Shown here: positions 1-5,904 of the stretch, piece by piece
How positions within the stretch are numbered: position 1 is the stretch's first letter
Layout of the letters: each line of letters starts with the position of its first letter
DNA from: an uncultured Clostridia bacterium
GTDB taxonomy: Bacteria; Bacillota; Clostridia; Oscillospirales; Ruminococcaceae
Assembly (NCBI GenBank): GCA_945867255.1
Contig: CAMBHV010000004.1
Span: 1-25,976, forward strand
DNA: 25,976 nucleotides
Direction of reading: 5' to 3'
Position numbers and translations under genes: made by a program
The notes under the pieces: model-generated
The model's database searches: none
The model's input: the letters and a program-made list of their open reading frames with translations, nothing else
What the model was told of the DNA's origin: nothing

Positions 1-3000
1 CCGTAACCGGCCCTTTCAGCGAAAGCTCATAGCCATACTTTTCCACCTGTGCAGGCTGTGCGGCATCACGAACCTGAATGGTATCCTTCGCAAGCGTTGT
101 ATCTTTCGAAACCTTAAATGTGTAGCTGGAAGCCTGCTGCCAGGTCTTCCCTCCGTCAAAACTGTACGCCGCCTCAGCGCTGCCCGCAGCGCCGAACGTA
201 GCAGTTACCGTTACCGTGTTTTCCCCTGTCTTGGTATTGTAACTCACTTTAACGTCCGTAATAACGGGAGGCGGCGAGTAGATGCCGTCTGCTGTGATGT
301 AGAACTGCTGGTCGTCCACTGTGACATAACCTGCCTGCGTATGCAGCCTGCCATTCGCATCAAAATAGTACACCACATCGTCCAGCGGCGTCAGCCCTAC
401 TGCCAGAGTGTAGCTTTGTCCATCCTGATAATAGCGCCCGGCAGGATGGTTTGGCGCGTCCTGCTTCGTTTCAAACCATCCCAGCACCGCCGCACCGTCT
501 TCGCCGTAATAGGTAGTGCCGTCGTCTCCATCCACAAATGCACTCACGCTCAGCACGCCGCTCTCATCCGCATGGAAATGACGCCCGTCATAAAGGATAT
601 CACCCGTTTGCAGGCGGCCTTCATTGTCAAAAATGTAAAATTTTTCTTCGATCTCCTGATAGCCAGTGACAAACTGGCCATCCTCTCCTATATAGTAAGT
701 ATTCCCATCTTTTTCTACCCAAACATTTCGGTCTGCCACATCCACGGTACAGCTTGCCGATTTTCCGCCCGCAGTAGCAGTGATGGTAGCCTGCCCGTTA
801 GCCACCGCCGTCACCAGGCCATTTTGATCCACAGTGGCCACTTCTTCATTGGAAGAAGCCCATGTTACATTGCGGTCTGTCGCATCCCAAGGTTCAAACG
901 AAACTTGCAGGGAAGCCGTTTCCTCCGGGCGCAAAAGCAACTGTGTTTCCGACAACGAAATACTTCCCACAGCCACATCTCCGTCATCGTACCGCACCGG
1001 GATGTTTCTCATCTGCGCATAAACTGCCGCCAGACTGCCCCGAGAGGTATAAATCACTACACCGGTAGATGCATCCACAAAGTTATCACCCAGATAGGTT
1101 ACGTGCCCGCCAATCTCTGCCTTCTGCAACTGCTTCAGGCCAAAGAACTGCTGTGCCGGCACAGATGTTACGCCCTCTGGCACGCGCACGCCAATGATGA
1201 CGCCCGCTTCATCCGTGCTATATTCAAAATCTCCATATGCAAGGTTTTCCGCGTTCTTCTGGACAATACCATCCTCTTCACGGAAAAGATAACTTTTACC
1301 CTCAATTTCTACGATGCCCCTGGCGGGTTCCCCATCCTCCTGGATATATTGTTCGCCTTCCCAGTGCGCATCACAAACCTTATCTTTTACTGTCACATGG
1401 CATACAGCCTTTACGCCGCCCACTTCCACTGTAATGTCGGTTTCACCGAGTTCCAGCGCAGTGATCACACCATTTTCCACAGTGGCTACATTCGGCGCCG
1501 TGCTTGCCCAGGCCTGTTCAAACTCACTGGCAAACGCAGGCGAAACTGTCGCCGTCAATGTTTTTTCGCGGCCCTTGACCAGCACCAGCTCCGTGCTGTC
1601 CAGTGTCACAGAAATCGTATCCGTATAAGTAAAATTCAGAGAATTTAACTGTGCATACACATGTGCGGTCGAACCATACGGTGCGCGCACCGTAACCCCA
1701 TCCGATACAGGAATACACCCAGCACCCATATAAGTGACACTGGCCGGGATAGTAAATGTCTTAAGAGAAGGAATCGTAAATTCTTCACGCGCCAGCTGTG
1801 TGGTTCCTTCCGGGATTGTCACCGCAATCAGCACGCCCTTTTCGTCCGTGCCATAGGTATAACCGCCAAAAGGCACGCTCTCGCCTTTCTGCAGCTTGCC
1901 ATCTTCCTCGCTGAAGATGTAATACTGCCCGTCTATTTCAGCCATTCCCTTTGTATAGCTGCCATCGGCGCGCACGTAATACATGCCATCTTCTGTCCAG
2001 CCTACCGTAACGCTTTCATCAATGGCATTTACTGTTACAACACACTGCGCACTGGCCTGGCCCGCTTTGGCCGTGATAGTGGCCTGGCCTTCTTTCAAAG
2101 CCGTGATTGTCCCATTCTCATTCACAGCCGCCACTTCCGGGGCAGAGGATTCCCAGGAAACTGTTTTTTCCGTGGCATTCTGCGGAAGCACTTCCGCTTT
2201 CAATGCACCTGTCTCGCCCTCCACCAGTGTCAGTTCTTCCTTATCCAGTGTCACCTGTTCCACGTTCACATAGTCCGTATACACCACGGCAATGCCGTTC
2301 AGGCCAGCATACACCGCGGCCGTAGAATTCATAGTGGTGTAGATGGTAAGCCCGGTATCCATGGAAAAGGCCTGGCTTCCGATACGCGTAACACTTTCCG
2401 GAACGGTAATCTCCTTCAGCGCCTCGCTTTGAAACGCACGTGCTTCGACAGAAGTAACCGTCTCGGGCAGCACCAATGTTTCAATGCCTGTGTCTTTAAA
2501 CGCCTCCGTTTTAATCGTTTTCAGGCCTTCCTGCAGTGTGACGGTTTTCAGGTTTTTCAGCCCCTCAAATGTATAGCCGTTCACCTGTTCCAGTGTAGAG
2601 GGCAATGAAACTTCTTCCAGTGTAAAAAGATTGGCAAACGTGTAGCCGTCTACATACTCTACACCTTCCGATATCGTGATGGTGCGGATTCCCTCTTGGT
2701 CGTCCTGCTGCTCTTCCACGTCATCTTCCGCTTGCGCGGCAGCCTGTGATGTAGTGGTAGCATCTTCCTGTTCCGGCTCGGGCTGGCGGAATGTGCCCTC
2801 CAGGCGGGTAACCGGATGCCCATCAATGGTCGTGGGTGTAACGACATCCTGCTCGCTTCCCGTATATTTCGTCAACGTAGCGTTGCCGTCTTCATCCAGC
2901 TCATATTCATAGGGAAGGTTTGTATCGTCAACTTTTTCTGTACTTTGGGCATTCGCTGTACCCGAAGCGGACGAACTGTCATCCACGGCAAAGCCTGCCG

Positions 3001-3067
3001 GTAGCATGGAAGCTGCCAGCGTAATCGCAAGCCAAAGGGAAATCCCCTTCTGGAGCAATCGTTTCAA
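1..3067 (-). CDS. Large secreted surface protein with BspA-like LRRs, Big_2 Ig-like domains and cell-wall-binding repeats (3' end outside window)
   Basis: The frame is open from a TTG at 3067-3065 to the left edge, giving at least 1022 residues with no stop. TTG is chosen because AAAGGAGG (3083-3076) lies 8 nt upstream and it is followed at once by a signal peptide (MKRLLQKG, then a hydrophobic stretch ending near residue 28). After an acidic Q/E-rich linker (about 30-120) come BspA-type leucine-rich repeats (about 125-260, e.g. LKNLKTVTLQEGLKTI). A three-part module then recurs: Big_2 Ig-like domain (about 266-346, 478-556, 694-776), aromatic/Gly cell-wall-binding repeats (about 353-402, 559-612, 777-926) and a short LRR block (about 409-469, 622-686). 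A further beta-rich domain starts near 931 (PPPVITDVKVSY). Such proteins are exported and act in adhesion or wall attachment in gut Firmicutes; the ligand is unknown. It lies 25 bp behind the 4298-3093 gene and is probably co-transcribed with it. Any C-terminal anchor lies outside the window. Confidence 0.88.
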   Translation of the reverse strand, partial: MKRLLQKGISLWLAITLAASMLPAGFAVDDSSSASGTANAQSTEKVDDTNLPYEYELDEDGNATLTKYTGSEQDVVTPTTIDGHPVTRLEGTFRQPEPEQEDATTTSQAAAQAEDDVEEQQDDQEGIRTITISEGVEYVDGYTFANLFTLEEVSLPSTLEQVNGYTFEGLKNLKTVTLQEGLKTIKTEAFKDTGIETLVLPETVTSVEARAFQSEALKEITVPESVTRIGSQAFSMDTGLTIYTTMNSTAAVYAGLNGIAVVYTDYVNVEQVTLDKEELTLVEGETGALKAEVLPQNATEKTVSWESSAPEVAAVNENGTITALKEGQATITAKAGQASAQCVVTVNAIDESVTVGWTEDGMYYVRADGSYTKGMAEIDGQYYIFSEEDGKLQKGESVPFGGYTYGTDEKGVLIAVTIPEGTTQLAREEFTIPSLKTFTIPASVTYMGAGCIPVSDGVTVRAPYGSTAHVYAQLNSLNFTYTDTISVTLDSTELVLVKGREKTLTATVSPAFASEFEQAWASTAPNVATVENGVITALELGETDITVEVGGVKAVCHVTVKDKVCDAHWEGEQYIQEDGEPARGIVEIEGKSYLFREEDGIVQKNAENLAYGDFEYSTDEAGVIIGVRVPEGVTSVPAQQFFGLKQLQKAEIGGHVTYLGDNFVDASTGVVIYTSRGSLAAVYAQMRNIPVRYDDGDVAVGSISLSETQLLLRPEETASLQVSFEPWDATDRNVTWASSNEEVATVDQNGLVTAVANGQATITATAGGKSASCTVDVADRNVWVEKDGNTYYIGEDGQFVTGYQEIEEKFYIFDNEGRLQTGDILYDGRHFHADESGVLSVSAFVDGDDGTTYYGEDGAAVLGWFETKQDAPNHPAGRYYQDGQSYTLAVGLTPLDDVVYYFDANGRLHTQAGYVTVDDQQFYITADGIYSPPPVITDVKVSYNTKTGENTVTVTATFGAAGSAEAAYSFDGGKTWQQASSYTFKVSKDTTLAKDTIQVRDAAQPAQVEKYGYELSLKGPVT

Positions 3068-3075
3068 TATTGTTT

Positions 3076-3083
3076 CCTCCTTT
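3076..3083 (-). promoter_or_regulatory. Shine-Dalgarno site that fixes the TTG start of the LRR protein
   Basis: On the minus strand AAAGGAGG is followed by 8 nt and then TTG (3067-3065). No ATG close downstream has comparable spacing, and an ATG-only gene caller would cut off the signal peptide. The site sits within the 25-bp gap after the upstream gene. Confidence 0.8.
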
Positions 3084-3092
3084 AGGGCAAGT

Positions 3093-4298
3093 TCAAGATT
3101 GTTTAAACCAGTTCCCACAGACGGTACACTGATAATAGATTCCGTCTTCTCTCTGTTCCAGAGCGCCTGGCGTATGATTTCCCGTAGCCGGGAGAACATC
3201 GGAATACAATTCACCGCAACTGCACTGATAGGTGACAAGGCCCGCGTGTGCACAGGTCGGTTCCGTTCTGCTTACCTCCCGATACTGATGCACATGTGCA
3301 GGCGGCTCAGTAGGAGTCGCCGTTGGGGTAGGCGTCTTTATCGGCGTAGCAGTGGGCGTTGGTGTTTTTACCGGTGTAGCAGTGGGCGTTGGCGTTTTCA
3401 CCGGCGTGGCCGTTGGTTTTGGTGTAGATGTCGGCGTGGCCGTTTTCTTTGGTGTTGCAGTAGCCTTGGGTGTTGCAGTGGCCTTCGGGGTAGCGGTGGG
3501 CGTGGCACCAGGTGTTGCCGAAGGCGATGCAGACGTCGACAGGCTTTGCGAAGCGCTTGAAGTGGAAGAAGACACGCCTGATGAAACAGATGTGGACGAA
3601 GAGTCCGAAGAACTGTCGCCAGCTACCGGCAAACCGTCCGATCCGAGGATACCAAACTTAAACGCAGCCACAACACCCAGCACGCCAACAAGCACTACCC
3701 CTGCGGCGCTTAGTGCAACGGCAAGGCCATGGCCGGAAATATATGTCTGAAAGAAGCCCTGTTTATCATGGCGCCCTCCCGATGGCGGGCCTTCAAAATA
3801 TCCGTCTTCCTCATAATCATCCAGTCCGTCATCTCCGCCATAGCCAGCACTTCCACCCGCGCCGTAACCTCCATCGGCAGTATCAAATTCCATTGTATCA
3901 TCGTTTACAGAATAAGGCGCTTCATAGGAATCATTTTCATATTTATAGCTATCTTGATAGCGTCCATCCTGCTGACCCGACACATCAAAATCCATCGTAT
4001 CATCGACCGAATAGGCAGGCTCTTCACCGTGCTCTGCAGCACGGCCATATGCAGAGGGCCCATCAGAGCCCTCTTTCACATCAAACCCCATTGTGTCATC
4101 TGAAACATAGCTATCTTGTTGCTGCGGTGCGTCAAATGACATGGTATCAAAATCTGACTCAGTTGACCCGTATCCGTTGTCCCACATGCCATCCTGCGGC
4201 TGGACAGATGCCGCAGGCTCTTTTGAAAAACGCTTTTCAAAGCGCTGACGAAATTTGCTTTTTTTTGCATGCTGCGGGCCTTTCTGCTTGCTTGGCAT
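3093..4298 (-). CDS. Single-pass membrane protein with four cytoplasmic DTMxFD motifs, Thr/Pro stalk and C-terminal Cys-rich domain
   Basis: The product has 401 residues. An ATG at 4298 is preferred over an in-frame start at 4352 because AAAGGAG lies just upstream of it. A basic N-terminus (PSKQKGPQHAKK) is followed by an acidic, Tyr/Gly/Asp-rich disordered region. That region carries four near-identical motifs, D-T-M-x-F-D, with Thr at 52, 69, 101 and 135. One hydrophobic segment (about 192-213) follows. Next come a Ser-rich stretch, a Thr/Pro stalk (about 256-333) with a 10-residue repeat, and a C-terminal domain (334-401) holding His residues, CSCG and CTVC, of a type common at the ends of Clostridia surface proteins. 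Positive-inside reasoning and the stalk suggest N-in/C-out topology. It is the first gene of a probable operon with the LRR protein. I do not recognise a named family. The repeated Thr motifs could be kinase targets or docking peptides, but that is inference. Confidence 0.82.
   Translation of the reverse strand: MPSKQKGPQHAKKSKFRQRFEKRFSKEPAASVQPQDGMWDNGYGSTESDFDTMSFDAPQQQDSYVSDDTMGFDVKEGSDGPSAYGRAAEHGEEPAYSVDDTMDFDVSGQQDGRYQDSYKYENDSYEAPYSVNDDTMEFDTADGGYGAGGSAGYGGDDGLDDYEEDGYFEGPPSGGRHDKQGFFQTYISGHGLAVALSAAGVVLVGVLGVVAAFKFGILGSDGLPVAGDSSSDSSSTSVSSGVSSSTSSASQSLSTSASPSATPGATPTATPKATATPKATATPKKTATPTSTPKPTATPVKTPTPTATPVKTPTPTATPIKTPTPTATPTEPPAHVHQYREVSRTEPTCAHAGLVTYQCSCGELYSDVLPATGNHTPGALEQREDGIYYQCTVCGNWFKQS
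3331..3420 (-). repeat. 30-bp tandem repeat encoding the KTPTPTATPV stalk
   Basis: Three consecutive 30-bp blocks (3331-3360, 3361-3390, 3391-3420; the third degenerates at its end) encode a 10-residue Thr/Pro unit in the minus-strand gene. Shorter ATPKAT-type repeats continue the pattern to about 3500. Such coding repeats can change copy number by slippage and so vary stalk length. Confidence 0.85.
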
Positions 4299-4393
4299 AG
4301 TGTCTCCTTTTGCCACAAATGCGGCGTTGTATTTTATGGCATATTTGCGCACTTTTTCACCAAATAAAAAAATTTGTGCAAATTATACGCATA

Positions 4394-4421
4394 GTTATAG
4401 CTATATTAATGCTATCATCAA
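4394..4421 (-). promoter_or_regulatory. Candidate sigma-A promoter for the surface-protein operon
   Basis: On the minus strand TTGATG (4421-4416) is separated by 16 nt from TATAAC (4399-4394), about 95 bp upstream of the ATG at 4298. A perfect TATAAT lies slightly downstream (near 4388-4383) but lacks a good -35 box, so the exact start is uncertain. Confidence 0.4.
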
Positions 4422-4575
4422 AATTGCCGGTTTTCAACCCTGCGCCACAAATTTACACCTTTTTCATATTTGTATCCTTTCGCGAGATTGTCATTTTTTC
4501 ATACCCCGTTTCTCCAATCTTGCACGATATTCAAAAAGGCGCTATGATAATGAAACCACAGCCCGGCCACTTCCC

Positions 4576-4604
4576 TTCTACATTTATATACACTATTATA
4601 TAAT
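4576..4604 (+). promoter_or_regulatory. Candidate promoter for the MIF homologue
   Basis: A perfect TATAAT (4599-4604) sits in an AT-rich run about 100 bp before the MIF start. The sequence 17 nt upstream, TTCTAC (4576-4581), is a poor -35 match, so only the -10 box is persuasive. Confidence 0.35.
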
Positions 4605-4702
4605 ATAGGGAACAGGAACCTATCTGGCCCGCTTGCCTGCAGAACCCTATTTTTTACAAGCCAGAATACACCATCCCCCAAATTTGTAACAGGAGGTTCT
4701 TT

Positions 4703-5044
4703 ATGCCATTTATTAACATCAAAACTAACATCGATATTTCTGACTCTGCCGAACAGGCAATGAAGCGGCAGCTGGGCCAAGCTATTGAGGCGCTGCCCGG
4801 AAAAAGTGAAGCCTGGCTGATGCTTAACTTTGAGCCACAGGCACGCCTGTGGTTTGCCGGAAGCGATGATGGCGCCGCCATGGTGGAAGTAAGCGCATAT
4901 GGCGCCGTGTCGGATGATGCAGCCGATACCCTCACCGCACGGATTTGCGACATTATATGTGGTGCGCTTGACATCGCTGAGAACCGTGTATATGTCAAAT
5001 ATTCCGAAACTCCACTCTGGGGCTGGAATGGCGGAAATTTTTAA
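4703..5044 (+). CDS. MIF-like protein, tautomerase superfamily (phenylpyruvate/D-dopachrome tautomerase-like)
   Basis: The 113-residue product has the length of the macrophage migration inhibitory factor family. AGGAGG lies 7 nt before the ATG. Its hallmarks are the catalytic N-terminal proline directly after Met (MPF), a lysine (K34) at the position of human MIF Lys32, a tyrosine (Y97) matching human Tyr95 in VYVKY, and a C-terminal WGWNGGNF resembling VGWNNSTF of MIF. The CXXC oxidoreductase motif of mammalian MIF is absent (AAMV instead), and human Asn97 is replaced by Lys (K99). Family members are trimers that catalyse keto-enol tautomerisation in vitro; the physiological substrate in bacteria is unknown. 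There is no signal peptide, so it is cytoplasmic unless released by lysis. It appears monocistronic, with Hsp20 following under its own promoter. Confidence 0.9.
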   Translation: MPFINIKTNIDISDSAEQAMKRQLGQAIEALPGKSEAWLMLNFEPQARLWFAGSDDGAAMVEVSAYGAVSDDAADTLTARICDIICGALDIAENRVYVKYSETPLWGWNGGNF

Positions 5045-5146
5045 TCTCCGCTTCCGTTTGCTAGCTTCATTTTTGTTCCACCGCAGCTTTGCCAAATTCC
5101 AAAACTTCTTTGTTTTAAGCCATTTATTATGAACTTTTTGTGAATA

Positions 5147-5173
5147 TTAGCACTCTCATCTTGACAGTGCTAA
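5147..5173 (+). promoter_or_regulatory. CIRCE operator (HrcA binding site)
   Basis: TTAGCACTC (5147-5155), a 9-nt spacer and CAGTGCTAA (5165-5173) match the CIRCE consensus TTAGCACTC-N9-GAGTGCTAA with a single change, G to C, at the first base of the right arm. It overlaps the -35 box of the Hsp20 promoter, as expected for repression by HrcA. Confidence 0.93.
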
Positions 5174-5188
5174 AAAATGTGGTATACT
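5161..5188 (+). promoter_or_regulatory. Sigma-A promoter of hsp20, embedded in CIRCE
   Basis: TTGACA (5161-5166), a 16-nt spacer and TATACT (5183-5188) form a strong housekeeping promoter. Its -35 box shares bases with the CIRCE spacer and right arm. Transcription should begin near 5195, giving a leader of about 92 nt. Confidence 0.85.
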
Positions 5189-5195
5189 AAAATCA

Positions 5196-5265
5196 GCTTC
5201 CAAAGGAAGCAAGATGACCAATTACGAATGGCAATTTTCACATTGGATGTTAACCTATAACATCC
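5196..5265 (+). promoter_or_regulatory. Two hairpins in the hsp20 5' untranslated region
   Basis: The first is GCTTCC-AAA-GGAAGC (5196-5210), located at the predicted 5' end of the mRNA. The second is GGATGTT, a 7-nt loop, then AACATCC (5245-5265), ending a few nt before the GGAGG ribosome-binding site (about 5274-5278). Both stems are perfect. They may stabilise the transcript or modulate translation, but neither sequesters the ribosome site as in a classic RNA thermometer. Confidence 0.5.
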
Positions 5266-5286
5266 GCTGGAATGGAGGAATGAAGT

Positions 5287-5730
5287 ATGTTGCCTAGCAT
5301 TTTTGGTGAAAATCTGTTCGATTCTTTCTTTTCTGAACCTTTCCGCATGTTGGAACGCAACGCCGACCATGAGCTGTATGGCAAACACGCCGCAGCCATT
5401 ATGAGAACCGACGTGCGCGAAACCGATAACACCTACGAGTTGGATATTGACCTGCCCGGCTTCAAAAAGGATCAAATCACAGCCAGCGTAGAAAATGGCT
5501 ATCTCACCGTGACCGCCGCCAAAGGTTTGGATAAAGACGAGGGTGGTGAAAACGGGCGTTATGTACGCCGGGAACGTTGGGCCGGCCAATGCAGCCGTTC
5601 GTTCTATGTTGGGGAAGGCATTACCGATGCTGATGTGCATGCAAAGTTTGAAGATGGCATTCTTCGCCTGAGCATTCCGAAGGCAAAGCCTCAGGAATTG
5701 CCGCAAAAAACCTATATCGCAATCGAATAA
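5287..5730 (+). CDS. hsp20: Small heat-shock protein, Hsp20/alpha-crystallin family
   Basis: The 147-residue product has normal length for a bacterial 18-kDa class small heat-shock protein. These are ATP-independent holdases that form oligomers and bind unfolding proteins in the cytoplasm. A short N-terminal region (PSIFGENLFDSFF) precedes the alpha-crystallin domain (about 37-137). That domain carries DLPGFKKDQI and the hallmark EDGILRLSIPK (the A-x-x-x-n-G-x-L signature region). The C-terminal tail contains the I-x-I anchor (YIAIE) used for oligomer assembly. GGAGG lies 8 nt before the ATG. It is monocistronic, with a CIRCE-covered promoter upstream and an intrinsic terminator at 5744-5772, so it should be repressed by HrcA and induced by heat or misfolding stress. 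No hrcA gene lies in the window. Confidence 0.96.
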   Translation: MLPSIFGENLFDSFFSEPFRMLERNADHELYGKHAAAIMRTDVRETDNTYELDIDLPGFKKDQITASVENGYLTVTAAKGLDKDEGGENGRYVRRERWAGQCSRSFYVGEGITDADVHAKFEDGILRLSIPKAKPQELPQKTYIAIE

Positions 5731-5743
5731 GTTCATTTTTCGT

Positions 5744-5772
5744 GCGGCGCGGAAATTCCGCGGCGCTTTTTT
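5744..5772 (+). terminator. Intrinsic terminator of hsp20
   Basis: A GC-rich stem (GCGGCGCGGA against TCCGCGGCGC, with one internal mismatch and a 3-nt loop) is followed by six T residues at 5767-5772, 14 nt after the stop codon. Confidence 0.85.
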
Positions 5773-5822
5773 ATTATCTCCGCTAATTCGATAGCCATTT
5801 TCCGGATGGCATACTATGCCGC

Positions 5823-5852
5823 TTGCCATTTCCGGCTTGTAAATGGTATCAT
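5823..5852 (+). promoter_or_regulatory. Candidate promoter of the GT-C gene with palindromes around it
   Basis: TTGCCA (5823-5828), an 18-nt spacer and TATCAT (5847-5852) lie about 50 bp before the ATG at 5905. A palindrome GGCAT-act-ATGCC (5808-5820) abuts the -35 box. Another, CCGTA-TG-TACGG (5857-5868), covers the expected start point. The palindromes could be operator sites; no regulator is assigned. Confidence 0.4.
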
Positions 5853-5904
5853 AGTGCCGTATGTACGGATTTCACCGTCGACTATTCAAAGTGGAGGTAC
5901 CTGC

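Larger units (their letters stand above)
4299..4702. other. 404-bp divergent intergenic region, AT-rich
   Basis: This stretch separates the minus-strand surface operon from the plus-strand MIF gene. I see no convincing coding sequence. It is markedly more AT-rich than the flanking genes and holds candidate promoters in both directions, listed separately. No intrinsic terminator is evident. Confidence 0.6.

Noticed and set aside
341..2608. Long plus-strand open frames of 435 and 315 codons (341-1648 and 1661-2608)
   Set aside because: They lie antisense to the LRR surface gene, have no ribosome sites or family motifs, and their composition (Cys/His/Arg-rich) is that of a shadow frame.
3331..3420. 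30-bp repeats as a possible CRISPR array
   Set aside because: The units are contiguous with no spacers, and they encode the stalk repeat in frame.
3352..3750. Plus-strand ORF rich in Gly-Val repeats
   Set aside because: It is the complement of the Thr/Pro stalk repeat of the minus-strand gene; no ribosome site is seen.
4499..5829. Minus-strand ORFs of 198 and 219 codons opposite the MIF and hsp20 genes
   Set aside because: They are antisense to two genes with unmistakable family signatures and run across their promoters and the terminator.
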